DNA from: Tragulus kanchil
Taxonomy: Eukaryota; Chordata; Mammalia; Artiodactyla; Tragulidae
Length of the DNA: 64,000 nt
Assembly: GCA_022376925.1 (NCBI GenBank)
Contig: JAIOJX010000026.1
Coordinates: 202,592,400-202,656,399 of the forward strand
Direction of reading: 5' to 3'
Shown: positions 22,677 to 34,397 of the stretch, in pieces
Layout: every line of letters begins with the position of its first letter
Position numbering within the stretch: position 1 is the stretch's first letter
The notes under the pieces: generated by a model
Told to the model about the DNA's origin: nothing
The model's database searches: none
Seen by the model: only the letters and a program-made list of their open reading frames with translations
Position numbers and translations under genes: made by a program

Positions 22677-23411
22677 AGTCGGTAAGTCATGTCTAACTGT
22701 TTGTGACCCCATGGACTGCGGCACACCAGGCTCTCCTGTCCTTCACTATCTTTCAGAGTTTGTTCAAATGCATGACCATTGAGTCAATGATGCCACCCAA
22801 CTGTCTCATACTATGTCATCCCTTTCTCCTCCTGACCTCAATCTTTCCCAGCATCAGGGTCTTTTCCAGGAGTTTGTTCTTTGAATGAGGCGGCCAAAGC
22901 ATTGGCGCTTCAGCTTCAGCCTCAGTCCTTTCAATGAATATTCAGGATTGATTTCCTTTAGGACTGACTGGTTTGAGTTCCTTGTAGTTCATGGAAATGT
23001 CAAGAGTCTTCTCCAACACCACAGTTCAAAAGCATCAATTCTTTGGCACTCAGCCTTTATGCTCCAACTCTCACATGACTACTGGAAAAACCATAGCTTG
23101 GATTATATAGATGTTTGCTGGCAAAATGATGTCTCTGCTTCTTAGTATGCTGTCTAGGTTTGTCATAGCTTTCCTTCCAAGAAACAAACATCTCTTCATT
23201 TCATGACTGTAGTCACCATTCACAATGGTTTTGGAAGCCAAAAAAATATAATCTGTCACTGCGTCCACTTTTTCTCCTGCTATTTGCCGTGAAGTGATGG
23301 GCCTGGATGCCATGATCTTAGTTTTTTTAATTTTGAGTTTCAAGTCAGCTTCTGTGCACATCTCAGAATCTACCTCTGCAGGAGAGGGACATCCCATTAA
23401 TTGCTCTGCCG
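22677..23411 (-). mobile_element. BovB LINE segment, duplicate copy
   Basis: Duplicate of the BovB piece at 21597. Here a longer minus-strand frame (23071-23445) is open because of small base differences, adding KLKIKKTKIMASRPITSRQI, which matches the BovB RT sequence upstream of the TNLDSILRSRD block. Confidence 0.88.
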
Positions 23412-23700
23412 CCACACACACACACACACACAAGAATAAAAACAAAAGAAAAAATGAGAGTCAAATGAGACAATGGCGATGAGAATGTGTTGAAACTATA
23501 AAGTGTTACACACACAGAGCCACTGCTAAGGGAAAGTAGAGAAAACAGGACCCATGGGAGCAGACATTGTTGACATTCTGTTCAGGAGAGAAAGACTCAA
23601 CCAGTCTGTTGACTGATGGGAGTGAGAGCTTCCTGGCATCACTCAAACCAAAGTTCCCAGTGGTGCAATCAGGTGGCCGTGTCACTTCTGCTCCTGTTCC

Positions 23701-24219
23701 TGAGACAGAGAGGCCCATTCAGGGCCTTTCAGTTCTCAGGGGATTTGCTGTGAGGATGCACTGAGAAGTGAGAGGGGCTGGAAGCCCTAGGAGCAGGGGC
23801 CCAGCCGAGTCGTCCTGGAAGGACCCCCTTACTGAGCCCAAGGCAGAGGTCCTGTGCTCTGCCTGCCTCCCTGGACCCCAGGGCAGCTCTTGGCCATGTC
23901 CCTTCAGAAGCAGGTGCCAGCTGCTTCCTGTCCCAAGGTTTTGCTTCAGTGGTTTCTCTTCTGGGTGCTTCTTCTGCTCCTATGGCTAATGACTGGCCTT
24001 TATTTAAGAGCGATTTCTACCCCTCTTGGTTTGTGCTTAATAGCCATTCTTTGTGTGATTATCGTCTGTGTCACTTACTGTATCCATATCTGAATGTCTT
24101 CTATTCAGGCACCTCAAAGGAGAAGCTCTGATTGGCGGAGGCTGTCACCACCTATTGGAGAACCCTCCTGCCTGGGAAGAGTTCTGGTACCAACCGATTT
24201 AGCAATGATGAGTAGATAA
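23701..24219. other. Non-repetitive segment with a short hydrophobic ORF
   Basis: Higher GC than its surroundings up to about 23930. It holds overlapping short open frames, described separately at 23896. No repeat recognised. Confidence 0.4.
23896..24093 (+). CDS. Candidate 65-aa membrane microprotein ORF (unproven)
   Basis: An ATG in fair Kozak context (ggccatgtc) opens a 65-residue frame. The upstream ATG at 23854 would give 79 residues. A short polar start (SLQKQVPAASCPK) is followed by two hydrophobic stretches, WFLFWVLLLLLWLMTGLYL and LGLCLIAILCVIIVCVTYCI, separated by a short RAISTP loop, ending CIHI. I do not recognise the protein. Another frame (23949-24131) is also open, which argues for chance. 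No promoter, splice or poly(A) evidence supports expression. Could be a chance frame or a remnant of an unrecognised pseudogene. Confidence 0.15.
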   Translation: MSLQKQVPAASCPKVLLQWFLFWVLLLLLWLMTGLYLRAISTPLGLCLIAILCVIIVCVTYCIHI

Positions 24220-24387
24220 TGTTGCTGCTGTTTAGTTGCTCAGTCGTGTCCAGCTCTTTGCAACCCCATAGACTGGAGCACACCAGGCTTCCCTGTCCTT
24301 CCCTCTCTCCCAGAGTTTGCTCAAACTCGTGTCCATTGAATCGATGATGCCATCCTACCATCTCATCCTCTGTTGCCCTATTCTCTA
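24220..24387 (-). mobile_element. BovB 3' end / Bov-A fragment (minus)
   Basis: Starts gttgctgctgtttagttgct, then gcaaccccatagactggagc and gagtttgctcaaactcgtgt. This matches the reverse complement of the BovB 3' terminus. Confidence 0.82.
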
Positions 24388-24599
24388 ACAGATAGCTGCT
24401 TTGTGATACTGAATCCTGGTATAAGGATCATATAAAATCAATCATTTAAGTATTATAAAATCTTTACCTCTTTGCCCTATGGGTTGTCCTATTTGGTGGA
24501 ACTCAAAGTGTTTCACATTGCATCAATTAGTTTTCAAACATGCATCAAGTTAAATTGCTTTATTTCATTTATTCTACACTTTAAGGCTTTTGTGGTTTT

Positions 24600-24812
24600 G
24601 CGTCCATGCTCAGGCACTTCAGTCATGTTCACTTCTTTGTGACCTTATGGACAACAGCCTGCCAGGCTCCTCTGTCCATGAGATTCTCCAGGCAAGAATC
24701 TTGGAGTGGGTTGCCATGCCCTCCTCCGGACGATCTTTCCTACTCAGGGATTGAATCCTTGTCTCTTGCATTGCAGACATCCTCTTTACCTCTGAGTCAT
24801 TAGTCTCACCGA
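24600..24812 (-). mobile_element. Bov-tA SINE (minus)
   Basis: Landmarks: ctcaggcacttcagtcatg, aggcaagaatcttggagtgg and the reverse tRNA-like head tactcagggattgaatcctt. Confidence 0.85.
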
Positions 24813-25862
24813 TTTTATACTCGCCACATAATTCATAACACCTAAAATGATCAAATGTGTCATGTTTGAATATGAAGAGTCTTTCCTTATAAACAGAACA
24901 ATGGTAATTATAACTGAGTTCCTCTTCTACCACACATTTTACATGCATTTTCCCCATTTCATTGTCACAACCTCAATACAAGGTAAATAGGATTAACAGC
25001 GTTTTGCTGATGAAGGAAGTCTTAAAGAGATTGTATAACTTGTTTACAGATATAGAACTATAATTTCAACTCAACGCTGATTCCCAAGCTCATGAAATTT
25101 ATTTACTTATGGTGACTTTCAAGTTTTTATTCCAGCCTCTTTTATTTATCTTTTCCCAATTGCTTCTGAGATTTCTTCTATTATTATTATATCAGAATAT
25201 ATGCAGTGCTCTAGCTATATAGAAAAAGCCTCTGAGATCTTGACGCAGTGGTTAATATGTTAATGGTTAAAATGTTTTTGGTGTTTCACTCTTAATTTCT
25301 CAATTTAAATTTTAGTGCCAATATATTTATTACCTATTTTATCTCCTTCTCTACTCCCATCCTTCACCTACATCTTCTTAACTATAGGAAAACTGGGTGA
25401 ATGCTTCTGGGAAAAAGTTTGTTTGAATCCTGCTGGCAGCATGTACACAACCACCTCAGCTCTGAACTAGCTACTCTTAGTGGCCACAAGATCGTAAGAA
25501 TCTTTGACACTTCTGTATGTTTTCCAAGTCCTGATTATTTTGCCTGTGATTGCAATGCTACCATGCCTACTGGAGAGGTCATCTGAGGAGGCTAGTTTTA
25601 GCACAGAAAGGTTATCCTAACAGTGCATTTTGTCACCCCTTCAGAAGATGCTAAGGTAGGAGACAGAGAAGGTTTAAGGTGAGAGGTAGGCTCCCTGGCT
25701 GACAGGTATTCACTGGTTATCTTTCTTTTATATATCTTTGGAAACCTAAGTCAACTGACTTAACTGGTGAGGAGGAGCAGAAACAGAATTTCAGGTAACC
25801 AACAAAAAAAAAGAAACCTCATCAGATAAGGTTTGAACCAGAAGCTTAAAGTATATCTTAAG
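24813..25862. other. AT-rich intergenic, nothing recognised
   Basis: No gene-like frame and no repeat that I can name. Single-copy in the window. Confidence 0.4.
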
Positions 25863-26178
25863 AGCTTCCCTGGTGGTCCAGTGGGTAAGGACACAGCCTT
25901 GCAGTGCAAGGGGCGCCAGTTTGATCCCTGGCCTGGGAAGATCTCACGTGCCGCGGAGCACCTGGACTGATGTGTCCAATTACCTAGCCGGAGCTCTGGA
26001 GCACATGTGCCCAGAGCAGGTGTTCTGCGACAACAGAGGCCACCGCGATGGGAGGCCCACGCGGGCCAAAGAACAAAGATGGATGAAACTGAATAAATGA
26101 AAGACCAATAGAAGTGGCCTGCCCACCCCCTCCCTGCCCATCCCCACTCAAAAAAATACTTCTTAAAAAAAAAAAAAA
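25863..26178 (+). mobile_element. CHR-2-type (tRNA-Glu) SINE
   Basis: Head gcttccctggtggtccagtg, B-box-like ggcgccagtttgatccctgg, body gatgtgtccaattacctagc and acaacagaggccaccgcgat, tail caatagaagtggcctgccc, then poly(A) at 26165-26178. Same family as 40998, 55260 and 62150. Confidence 0.87.
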
Positions 26179-26760
26179 GTATCTTAATACCCGGTTTAAC
26201 ACTGAGCACTGCTTCTGGCTGTGGAGGGTTATTTTAAGCAAAGTTAAATACCTGTCAGCCAGAGAGCCTGTGTGATAGAGGTTCAGGGTTAAATGCTCTG
26301 ACCTCCAGGTACAGAGAAAGGAAAGAACTTTTCTTCTCTCAAATGCAAATAAAAGTCTGATTCTAATTGGTCTACATCGCTTGATTATCAATGAGCAAAT
26401 GCTTGCAGCCAGAGGGTTGGGATATTTTAATGGGCTTAAGCTGGCTCTTCGCTTCGCCTCTCATCTGGTTTACACTATATTTAAAAGGGAGGCAACTGTA
26501 AAATATACAAATGTCATGTAGTCATCCCAAGAGCTAACCTTAACTTAAAAATCTCTTAAGGTTCTGTCTCAGGACAGGCATATGGCCTTTGTACAGAAAG
26601 GTCCCCAGGGGCCTCATCAGAGAACAAAAGCATGACCTGGGTTCAGCAGAAGGATGTGGATGTTGGTGTCTAAGCTTCAGAAGGTCCCCTGAACTTCAGG
26701 ATGCTTTGGAGACACTGTCTGAGTCAGTGGGTGTGAACTAAAAGCTGTACCTTACAGACT
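26179..26760. other. Intergenic, nothing recognised
   Basis: Single-copy DNA with no open frame of interest. Confidence 0.4.
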
Positions 26761-26761
26761 G

Positions 26762-27165
26762 GAATGGACTGAACTGCATCTTCTGTCAAATTCTATAAAA
26801 TTCTAATACCCAGTACTTTTCAGAAAGTGAACTTATTTGGAAAAAGGGTCATTGCAAATGTACTTTGTTAAGGTGAGGTCACACTGGTACAGGGTACCCC
26901 CTAATTCAGTATGACTGGCATCCTCTAAAAAGTTTTGAAATGAATGCACACATAGGGAGACATTACCCACATGAAGACTGGAGTCATGCAGCCACAGGCC
27001 AGAGAACTACCAGGCCTGGAACAGAGTCTTCCTTAGAGCCTCTGGAGGGAGTGCGGCCCTGCCAACCCCTTGATTCTGAGCTTCATATCTATGAAGCAAA
27101 TCTATTTCTAGGCCAACCAATCTTATCGCAGCCACAGGAGACTAATCTGAAGCCAAAGTTGGGAC
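26762..27165 (+). mobile_element. Ancient LTR, MaLR/MLT1-like
   Basis: Text resembles the MLT1-type LTR: gaatggactgaactgcatct, acttatttggaaaaagggtc, aattcagtatgactggcatc and ccctgccaaccccttgattc, ending near gcagccacaggagactaatc. The 80-codon frame at 26940 is LTR sequence. The exact subfamily is uncertain. Confidence 0.55.
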
Positions 27166-29080
27166 ACCTCTGGCACCTGTGAGAGACTGAGATTTTGAAT
27201 CAGTGGGTATCACTGCCTCAGGGAATAAAGGTCCTTTGATCCATTCAGGATTGGTGCTTCACAGATATACCCTGTGACAGGAAGAAAATCTATAGCACCT
27301 ATGGGTTAACCATCACCATTTGGTGTTTGAAAAATGGATAGCTTCTTCTACAATGAAGAGGGAAGGTGATTATATAGGATTAGATTGTTAATTGGAGAAG
27401 TACTTTCCTTAATCATTAAATAATTTTTTAATGTTTACTATATATCAAACATTGTTCCAGCTCTGAGAATATAGTATTGAACAAGATAGTTGAGATTTCT
27501 ACTCTGGCGGTTCTCAAGAAATGGATTCATTTCCCCAGTAAATTTTAAGGTAGGTAGTAAGTCACCTGAGTCCCTCCAACTCCATAGATGATGGGCCAAG
27601 AGAATTGTAGTAATCTAGCAAGCCTCATCATAAGACCTCGGTCATAGTGGTATGTGTTTGAAATTAAAATACAATCTGAAAAAATCAGAATGGTGCATAG
27701 ACTGTGAGGAACAATATTGGCTATTGATGAGTGTATGAGCACAGCTCAGATTTCAGCAAAACAATGTTTGGCACAAGATGATCATCCAATAAACTTTTTT
27801 GAGTGTGATATTGGGAATTTTACTCCTTTGGCAGAAACTAAACAAAAATACACTGACATTATGGCAGACTATTTATATAGAAAATAAATGTTAACACTGT
27901 GTGGTACTATTACTTAGGTGACAAAATACAAATCAAGTGATTAATACCCAGTACTTTTCAGAAAGTGAACTTATTTGGAAAAAGGGTCATTGCAAATGTA
28001 CTTTGTTAAGGTGAGGTCACACTGGTGCAGGGTACCCCCTAATTCAGTATGACTGGCATCCTCTAAAAAGTTTTGAAATGAATGCACACATAGGGAGACA
28101 TTACCCACATGAAGACTGGAGTCATGCAGCCACAGGCCAGAGAACTACCAGGCCTGGAACAGAGTCTTCCTTAGAGCCTCTGGAGGGAGTGCGGCCCTGC
28201 CAACCCCTTGATTCTGAGCTTCATATCTATGAAGCAAATCTATTTCTAGGCCAACCAATCTTATCGCAGCCACAGGAGACTAATCTGAAGCCAAAGTTGG
28301 GACACCTCTGGCACCTGTGAGAGACTGAGATTTTGAATCAGTGGGTATCACTGCCTCAGGGAATAAAGGTCCTTTGATCCATTCAGGATTGGTGCTTCAC
28401 AGATATACCCTGTGACAGGAAGAAAATCTATAGCACCTATGGGTTAACCATCACCATTTGGTGTTTGAAAAATGGATAGCTTCTTCTACAATGAAGAGGG
28501 AAGGTGATTATATAGGATTAGATTGTTAATTGGAGAAGTACTTTCCTTAATCATTAAATAATTTTTTAATGTTTACTATATATCAAACATTGTTCCAGCT
28601 CTGAGAATATAGTATTGAACAAGATAGTTGAGATTTCTACTCTGGCGGTTCTCAAGAAATGGATTCATTTCCCCAGTAAATTTTAAGGTAGGTAGTAAGT
28701 CACCTGAGTCCCTCCAACTCCATAGATGATGGGCCAAGAGAATTGTAGTAATCTAGCAAGCCTCATCATAAGACCTCGGTCATAGTGGTATGTGTTTGAA
28801 ATTAAAATACAATCTGAAAAAATAAGAATGGTGCATAGACTGTGAGGAACAATATTGGCTATTGATGAGTGTATGAGCACAGCTCAGATTTCAGCAAAAC
28901 AATGTTTGGCACAAGATGATCATCCAATAAACTTTTTTGAGTGTGATATTGGGAATTTTACTCCTTTGGCAGAAACTAAACAAAAATACACTGACATTAT
29001 GGCAGACTATTTATATAGAAAATAAATGTTAACACTGTGTGGTACTATTACTTAGGTGACAAAATACAAATCAAGTGATT
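26804..29080. repeat. Direct tandem duplication 9 (26804-27942 / 27942-29080), offset 1138 bp
   Basis: Restarts at taatacccagtacttttcag with no filler. Interior mismatches are single bases (ggtacaggg versus ggtgcaggg, aaaatcag versus aaaataag). It contains most of the MaLR-like LTR and an L2-like fragment. Confidence 0.95.
27405..27500 (+). mobile_element. Probable L2 fragment
   Basis: aatgtttactatatatcaaa, then cattgttccagctctgagaa and tattgaacaagatagt follow the L2 3' consensus loosely. Duplicate at 28543-28638. Confidence 0.4.
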
Positions 29081-29136
29081 AAAGTTTAGTAGGTGCAATG
29101 ATAAAATACTTTTGAATAATATAATATATATAGGCT

Positions 29137-29160
29137 CTGTGTGTGTGTGTGCATGTGTGT
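29137..29160. repeat. (GT)n microsatellite
   Basis: GT run with one CA interruption, adjoining the Bov-tA 3' end. Duplicate at 30273-30296. Confidence 0.85.
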
Positions 29161-29350
29161 TCAGTTGCTCAGTCATATCTGACTCTTTGTGGCCCATGGA
29201 CTGTAGACCTCCAGCCTCCAGTCAAGAATTCTCCAGGCAAGAATACCAGAGTGGGGTGCCATTTCCTGCTTCAGGGGATCTTCCTGACTTAGGAATTGAA
29301 TCCGTGATGCTTGTATTTCCTGCATTACCACTAGCGCCACCTGGGAAGCC
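29160..29350 (-). mobile_element. Bov-tA SINE (minus)
   Basis: Contains ttcagttgctcagtcatatc, aggcaagaataccagagtgg and the reverse head ctagcgccacctgggaagcc. The head matches a CTCF-type core at about 29332-29348 (tagcgccacctgg). Confidence 0.87.
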
Positions 29351-30295
29351 TGTATATACATGTTAACTATTGTTTAATTATTTTAGATAAACAATTCTTA
29401 ATGTAAGGAGGTCTTATAATCCAGATGATTGTGTTTGGATTTGTCAATTACCAAAAGATAAAATTTTCTGTATTTGAACATTTGGGGAATTTTGCCAGGT
29501 AGTTAATAGAACTAATTATATGATGTTTTGCTATTCCCATAATTGCTTCAAGTTCAGTTCAGTGATGCTCTAGAAAGACTCACCGGACTCAACAGCAGAT
29601 TATGCTCATGGTTAGTGTTGATTACAACAATGAATACAAAGTCAAAAGAGCAGGGGGAAAGTGCTGCCCTGGTGGAATACAGTTAATCTAAGAAGGACTT
29701 TGGAGTTTCTTCTCATCACAGGATGCATCTTCTCTCTGGTGAAGACCTGTAGTGAGACGTGTGCAGTGTCAGTGCTCAGGAAAGCTGGTGAAAGTCTTAG
29801 AACCTGAGGCTTTCAGGGGGTGCTGATCCCATAGGCATACCCTACCACTCAACCAGCCATGGAAATAGGAACTCAGGACCCCAACAGCAAAAATAGGCAC
29901 ACCTTATCAACCTTGCTGTTTGTGCAAGGCAACCAGACAAGTTACTACAGGATGATCCATTACTCCAGATGAAAACAACAAAATCATCAGTCACCAGCAT
30001 AACGAACCCCACCCCCCACCCCAAAGGCACATTCCCAATGTTTGGCACAAGATGATCATCCAATAAACTTTTTTGAGTGTGATATTGGGAATTTTACTCC
30101 TTTGGCAGAAACTAAACAAAAATACACTGACATTATGGCAGACTATTTATATAGAAAATAAATGTTAACACTGTGTGGTACTATTACTTAGGTGACAAAA
30201 TACAAATCAAGTGATTAAAGTTTAGTAGGTGCAATGATAAAATACTTTTGAATAATATAATATATATAGGCTCTGTGTGTGTGTGTGCATGTGTG

Positions 30296-30486
30296 TTCAG
30301 TTGCTCAGTCATATCTGACTCTTTGTGGCCCATGGACTGTAGACCTCCAGCCTCCAGTCAAGAATTCTCCAGGCAAGAATACCAGAGTGGGGTGCCATTT
30401 CCTGCTTCAGGGGATCTTCCTGACTTAGGAATTGAATCCGTGATGCTTGTATTTCCTGCATTACCACTAGCGCCACCTGGGAAGCC
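30296..30486 (-). mobile_element. Bov-tA SINE (minus), duplicate copy
   Basis: Second appearance of the 29160 element through duplication 10. Confidence 0.87.
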
Positions 30487-31273
30487 TGTATATACATGTT
30501 AACTATTGTTTAATTATTTTAGATAAACAATTCTTAATGTAAGGAGGTCTTATAATCCAGATGATTGTGTTTGGATTTGTCAATTACCAAAAGATAAAAT
30601 TTTCTGTATTTGAACATTTGGGGAATTTTGCCAGGTAGTTAATAGAACTAATTATATGATGTTTTGCTATTCCCATAATTGCTTCAAGTTCAGTTCAGTG
30701 ATGCTCTAGAAAGACTCACCGGACTCAACAGCAGATTATGCTCATGGTTAGTGTTGATTACAACAATGAATACAAAGTCAAAAGAGCAGGGGGAAAGTGC
30801 TGCCCTGGTGGAATACAGTTAATCTAAGAAGGACTTTGGAGTTTCTTCTCATCACAGGATGCATCTTCTCTCTGGTGAAGACCTGTAGTGAGACGTGTGC
30901 AGTGTCAGTGCTCAGGAAAGCTGGTGAAAGTCTTAGAACCTGAGGCTTTCAGGGGGTGCTGATCCCATAGGCATACCCTACCACTCAACCAGCCATGGAA
31001 ATAGGAACTCAGGACCCCAACAGCAAAAATAGGCACACCTTATCAACCTTGCTGTTTGTGCAAGGCAACCAGACAAGTTACTACAGGATGATCCATTACT
31101 CCAGATGAAAACAACAAAATCATCAGTCACCAGCATAACGAACCCCACCCCCCACCCCAAAGGCACATTCCCAGGAGTTGGCCAAGGGTCAGTCACCATT
31201 CCAGGTTCTCCTGGAGACATGCAAGCATAAGCAGCAAGATCTGTGATAATTTTTTCCTCATATTGTAGTCATA

Positions 31274-31318
31274 TGCATGTGTGTGTGTGTATGTGTGTGT
31301 GTGCGTGTGTGTGTGTAT
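31274..31318. repeat. (GT)n microsatellite
   Basis: GT run with several single-base interruptions, ending gtatagtataaag. Confidence 0.88.
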
Positions 31319-31734
31319 AGTATAAAGAGCTCTGCTGATTATCATGGAACAAAAATATTTAGATTCTTTCCCTACCAAAATGCCATCAAAACAACAGAAA
31401 AGATATAAAAACATGGTAGAAAAGGGGTATCATCAATGGAACAGAAATTTTAAGGAATTTCTGAAAGATATAAATCAGTTGAGCTTACATTGGTGAAATG
31501 CTTAGTGAGGAGAAGTCACAAACCAACACAGTTGTAGCTGTGAGAAAGGGCATCCACAGAGACTGGGGCTGTTTTTCCTGAGTGTCCTGGGGTAAACAGC
31601 AGCTTCCAGCCTCTGTGGACAGGGTTAGACACAACAAAGGTCATGAAAGAGTTCAGCACTGGGTAGTCACCTCTTCCTCAAGAGACTGAATATGCACAGG
31701 GACAGTGAGCAGACTATATTTAAAAATAGAACTC
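31319..31734. other. Intergenic, nothing recognised
   Basis: No gene or nameable repeat. Confidence 0.4.
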
Positions 31735-31866
31735 TGGCTCATCACCAACTCAATGGACATGAGTTTGAGCAAACTCTGGGAAATGGTGAAGGGCAAGAAA
31801 ACCTGGCATACTGCAGTCCATGGGATCACAAAGAGTCAGATACAACTTAGTGACGGAACAACAACT
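31735..31866 (+). mobile_element. BovB 3' end fragment
   Basis: Contains actcaatggacatgagtttg, agcaaactctgggaaatggt, and ctgcagtccatgggatcaca, ending agtgacggaacaacaac. This is the forward BovB terminus. Confidence 0.82.
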
Positions 31867-32460
31867 GGCTCACAACCTATAGCAACCTGCTTGCAAAACC
31901 AACCCCCTCATTTACAGGGACCTGCTAGAAGGTCAGCCTGCTAGACGGCAGACTTGGAAGAAGTCTGACTACTGTCTCTAGTAACCATCAAAGAAGCTAA
32001 ACAACAATTTCTGAACCAATTGGCCCCAAATGGCCTGGACTTAATAATTGGCCACTTCTCTAATTTTTTACCTTATTTCCAGTTTAGGACTGAAGTGGGT
32101 TATTGCGCTCTCCCCCAGGGGATCTTCCTGACCCAGGGAGTCTCTTATAGTCTCCTGCATTGGCAGGAGGGTTCTTTACCACTAGCACCACCTGGGAAGG
32201 ACCAGTCAGAGAAAGCCAAATATGCACCCCAGCAATTGCATAGGATGCCCCACTTCTAGTTAATGATGATACCCCACAATAGCCCCCAATCAGGGAAGAC
32301 CTAAACCCTTCTCCTTGTCACATTGTAAAGCTCTCCCACTGCTCTGCTGGCCATAAGTCTCAGCCAAAATGCATGTGATGGTGGCTGACTTCTTCAAAGC
32401 TCTGAATAAATAGTCTCTGATTTTCTCATTTGGTTGGTCTTCGTTTATTTCCACACCCCA
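31867..32460 (+). mobile_element. Probable solitary LTR of an endogenous retrovirus, with SINE inside
   Basis: The 3' part has an LTR-like polyadenylation region: aagctctgaataaatagtct followed by a T-rich stretch ending tggttggtcttcgtttattt. The upstream 230 bp (acctgcttgcaaaaccaacc onward) looks like U3. No internal viral genes are present, so it would be a solo LTR. Family unassigned; boundaries approximate. Confidence 0.4.
32098..32200 (-). mobile_element. Bov-tA head fragment (minus), nested in the LTR candidate
   Basis: caggggatcttcctgaccca, ctcctgcattggcaggaggg and cactagcaccacctgggaag are the reverse tRNA-like head. Confidence 0.78.
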
Positions 32461-32783
32461 AAAATAGCTGTCTAAGAGAAGTGGCTGCCTACTTCAGAGA
32501 GCTCCCAAATGATGACCAAGAGATGTAACAAAAGCCCCACTTAACTTTCAACTCTCATGGCTATTGTGTAAACCACACTGTGGGTTCACTGGGATTTATG
32601 GGATATGTATGTGACTGGGTTACACATATTGCCACATAGAAGCCTCCTCCACCATCCTCCCCATGCCCTTCTGAGGAAGATTCCCATGGACCCTGCTGCT
32701 CTCTTGGGCCTTTCTGATACTGATCAGGGTAGTCAACGAAGAGAAGATTTGGCAGGAGCTGAAAGAGAGAGGCAATTTTATGT

Positions 32784-32834
32784 CACCCGCATTGGCAGGT
32801 GGGTTCCTTACCACACGCACCACCTGGAAAGCCC
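32784..32834 (-). mobile_element. Bov-tA head fragment (minus)
   Basis: cattggcaggtgggttcctt and cgcaccacctggaaagccc. Duplicate at 33931-33981. Confidence 0.65.
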
Positions 32835-33009
32835 ATTGGAAAGGGCAAGTGCCTACAAAATAAACCTTAAAGTGAAGAAAGAGGAGAAGATGGCTAATGG
32901 GAGGAAAGAAGCCATGTGGAAACGTCACAGTGGTGTTCAGTGAAGTTCCAATCTGTGACTGCATGGAATGGCCAGTTGTCTGCCTTCTGTAGTAATGTGC
33001 ATATTCTAG

Positions 33010-33249
33010 GACTTCCCTGCTGATCCAGTGGTTAAGAAGCCACCTATCAATAAAAGGGCATGGGTTCCATCCTACTCTGGGAAGATTCCACATGCTGTGG
33101 GGCAACTAGGCTTGTGAACTATAACTACTGAAGCCCATGGCCCTAGAGCTCAAACTCTTCAACAAGGAGCAGCCCCTGCTTGCTGCAACTAGAGAAAGCC
33201 ATCACACAGCAAGGAAGACCAAGTACAGCCAAAAAAATTCAAAAAAAAT
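33010..33249 (+). mobile_element. CHR-type SINE with target-site duplication
   Basis: gacttccctgctgatccagt, ggcaactaggcttgtgaact, ctgcaactagagaaagccat, then an A-rich tail. It is flanked by catattctag at 33000-33009 and 33250-33259, a clean 10-bp target-site duplication. Duplicate copy at about 34157-34397. Confidence 0.88.
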
Positions 33250-34156
33250 CATATTCTAGAAACTGCTCTTGATAAGTGAAGGCTGCCTTTCCCAAAGCAT
33301 TACATATTTTAATTTGTTTATAGTTACCTTTAAAAAATTTTGTCACCATAATACATTGGATTTGAAAAATGTGTAAAATTCTAGATGAAACTCTTGCTTA
33401 TAAAAAAAGAGCCTGATACCCCACAATAGCCCCAATCAGGGAAGACCTAAACCCTTCTCCTTGTCACATTGTAAAGCTCTCCCACTGCTCTGCTGGCCAT
33501 AAGTCTCAGCCAAAATGCATGTGATGGTGGCTGACTTCTTCAAAGCTCTGAATAAATAGTCTCTGATTTTCTCATTTGGTTGGTCTTCGTTTATTTCCAC
33601 ACCCCAAAAATAGCTGTCTAAGAGAAGTGGCTGCCTACTTCAGAGAGCTCCCAAATGATGACCAAGAGATGTAACAAAAGCCCCACTTAACTTTCAACTC
33701 TCATGGCTATTGTGTAAACCACACTGTGGGTTCACTGGGATTTATGGGATATGTATGTGACTGGGTTACACATATTGCCACATAGAAGCCTCCTCCACCA
33801 TCCTCCCCATGCCCTTCTGAGGAAGATTCCCATGGACCCTGCTGCTCTCTTGGGCCTTTCTGATACTGATCAGGGTAGTCAACGAAGAGAAGATTTGGCA
33901 GGAGCTGAAAAGAGAGAGGCAATTTTATGTCACCCGCATTGGCAGGTGGGTTCCTTACCACACGCACCACCTGGAAAGCCCATTGGAAAGGGCAAGTGCC
34001 TACAAAATAAACCTTAAAGTGAAGAAAGAGGAGAAGATGGCTAATGGGAGGAAAGAAGCCATGTGGAAACGTCACAGTGGTGTTCAGTGAAGTTCCAATC
34101 TGTGACTGCATGGAATGGCCAGTTGTCTGCCTTCTGTAGTAATGTGCATATTCTAG

Positions 34157-34397
34157 GACTTCCCTGCTGATCCAGTGGTTAAGAAGCCACCTATCAATAA
34201 AAGGGCATGGGTTCCATCCTACTCTGGGAAGATTCCACATGCTGTGGGGCAACTAGGCTTGTGAACTATAACTACTGAAGCCCATGGCCCTAGAGCTCAA
34301 ACTCTTCAACAAGGAGCAGCCCCTGCTTGCTGCAACTAGAGAAAGCCATCACACAGCAAGGAAGACCAAGTACAGCCAAAAAAATTCAAAAAAAATC
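34157..34397 (+). mobile_element. CHR-type SINE, duplicate copy
   Basis: Same insertion as at 33010, with the same flanking catattctag, repeated by duplication 11. Confidence 0.88.

Larger units (their letters stand above)
21549..23700. repeat. Direct tandem duplication 8 (21549-22613 / 22630-23700), offset 1082 bp
   Basis: Restarts at ttggaaaatcttgaattagc after a ~16-base filler (acagttgtaactaaa). Interior differences are few: gtctttt plus ccaggg versus ccagg, ggctgtag versus gactgtag, and cactcgtcc versus cactgcgtcc. It contains a BovB LINE segment and a (CA)n tract. Confidence 0.95.
28901..31172. repeat. Direct tandem duplication 10 (28901-30036 / 30037-31172), offset 1136 bp
   Basis: Restarts at aatgtttggcacaagatgat. 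Copy 1 begins inside copy 2 of duplication 9, so about 180 bp (27763-27942, 28901-29080, 30037-30216) is present three times. It contains a (GT)n tract and a Bov-tA SINE; the rest is unremarkable. Confidence 0.95.

Noticed and set aside
21597..23445. 124-codon minus ORF at 23071-23445 as a gene
   Set aside because: It encodes decayed BovB reverse-transcriptase sequence.
25873..26100. 75-codon ORF at 25873 and similar frames at 40966, 55204 and 56284 as related genes
   Set aside because: They are translations of CHR-2-type SINE copies on either strand.
26940..28320. Repeated 80-codon ORF (26940, 28078) as a gene family
   Set aside because: It lies within an MLT1-like LTR and is repeated only by duplication 9.
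28901..31172. Segmental duplication as the cause of the paired blocks
   Set aside because: Near-identity in the interior, uniform ~1.1 kb period at 22 sites and damage concentrated at copy ends do not fit independent segmental duplications.
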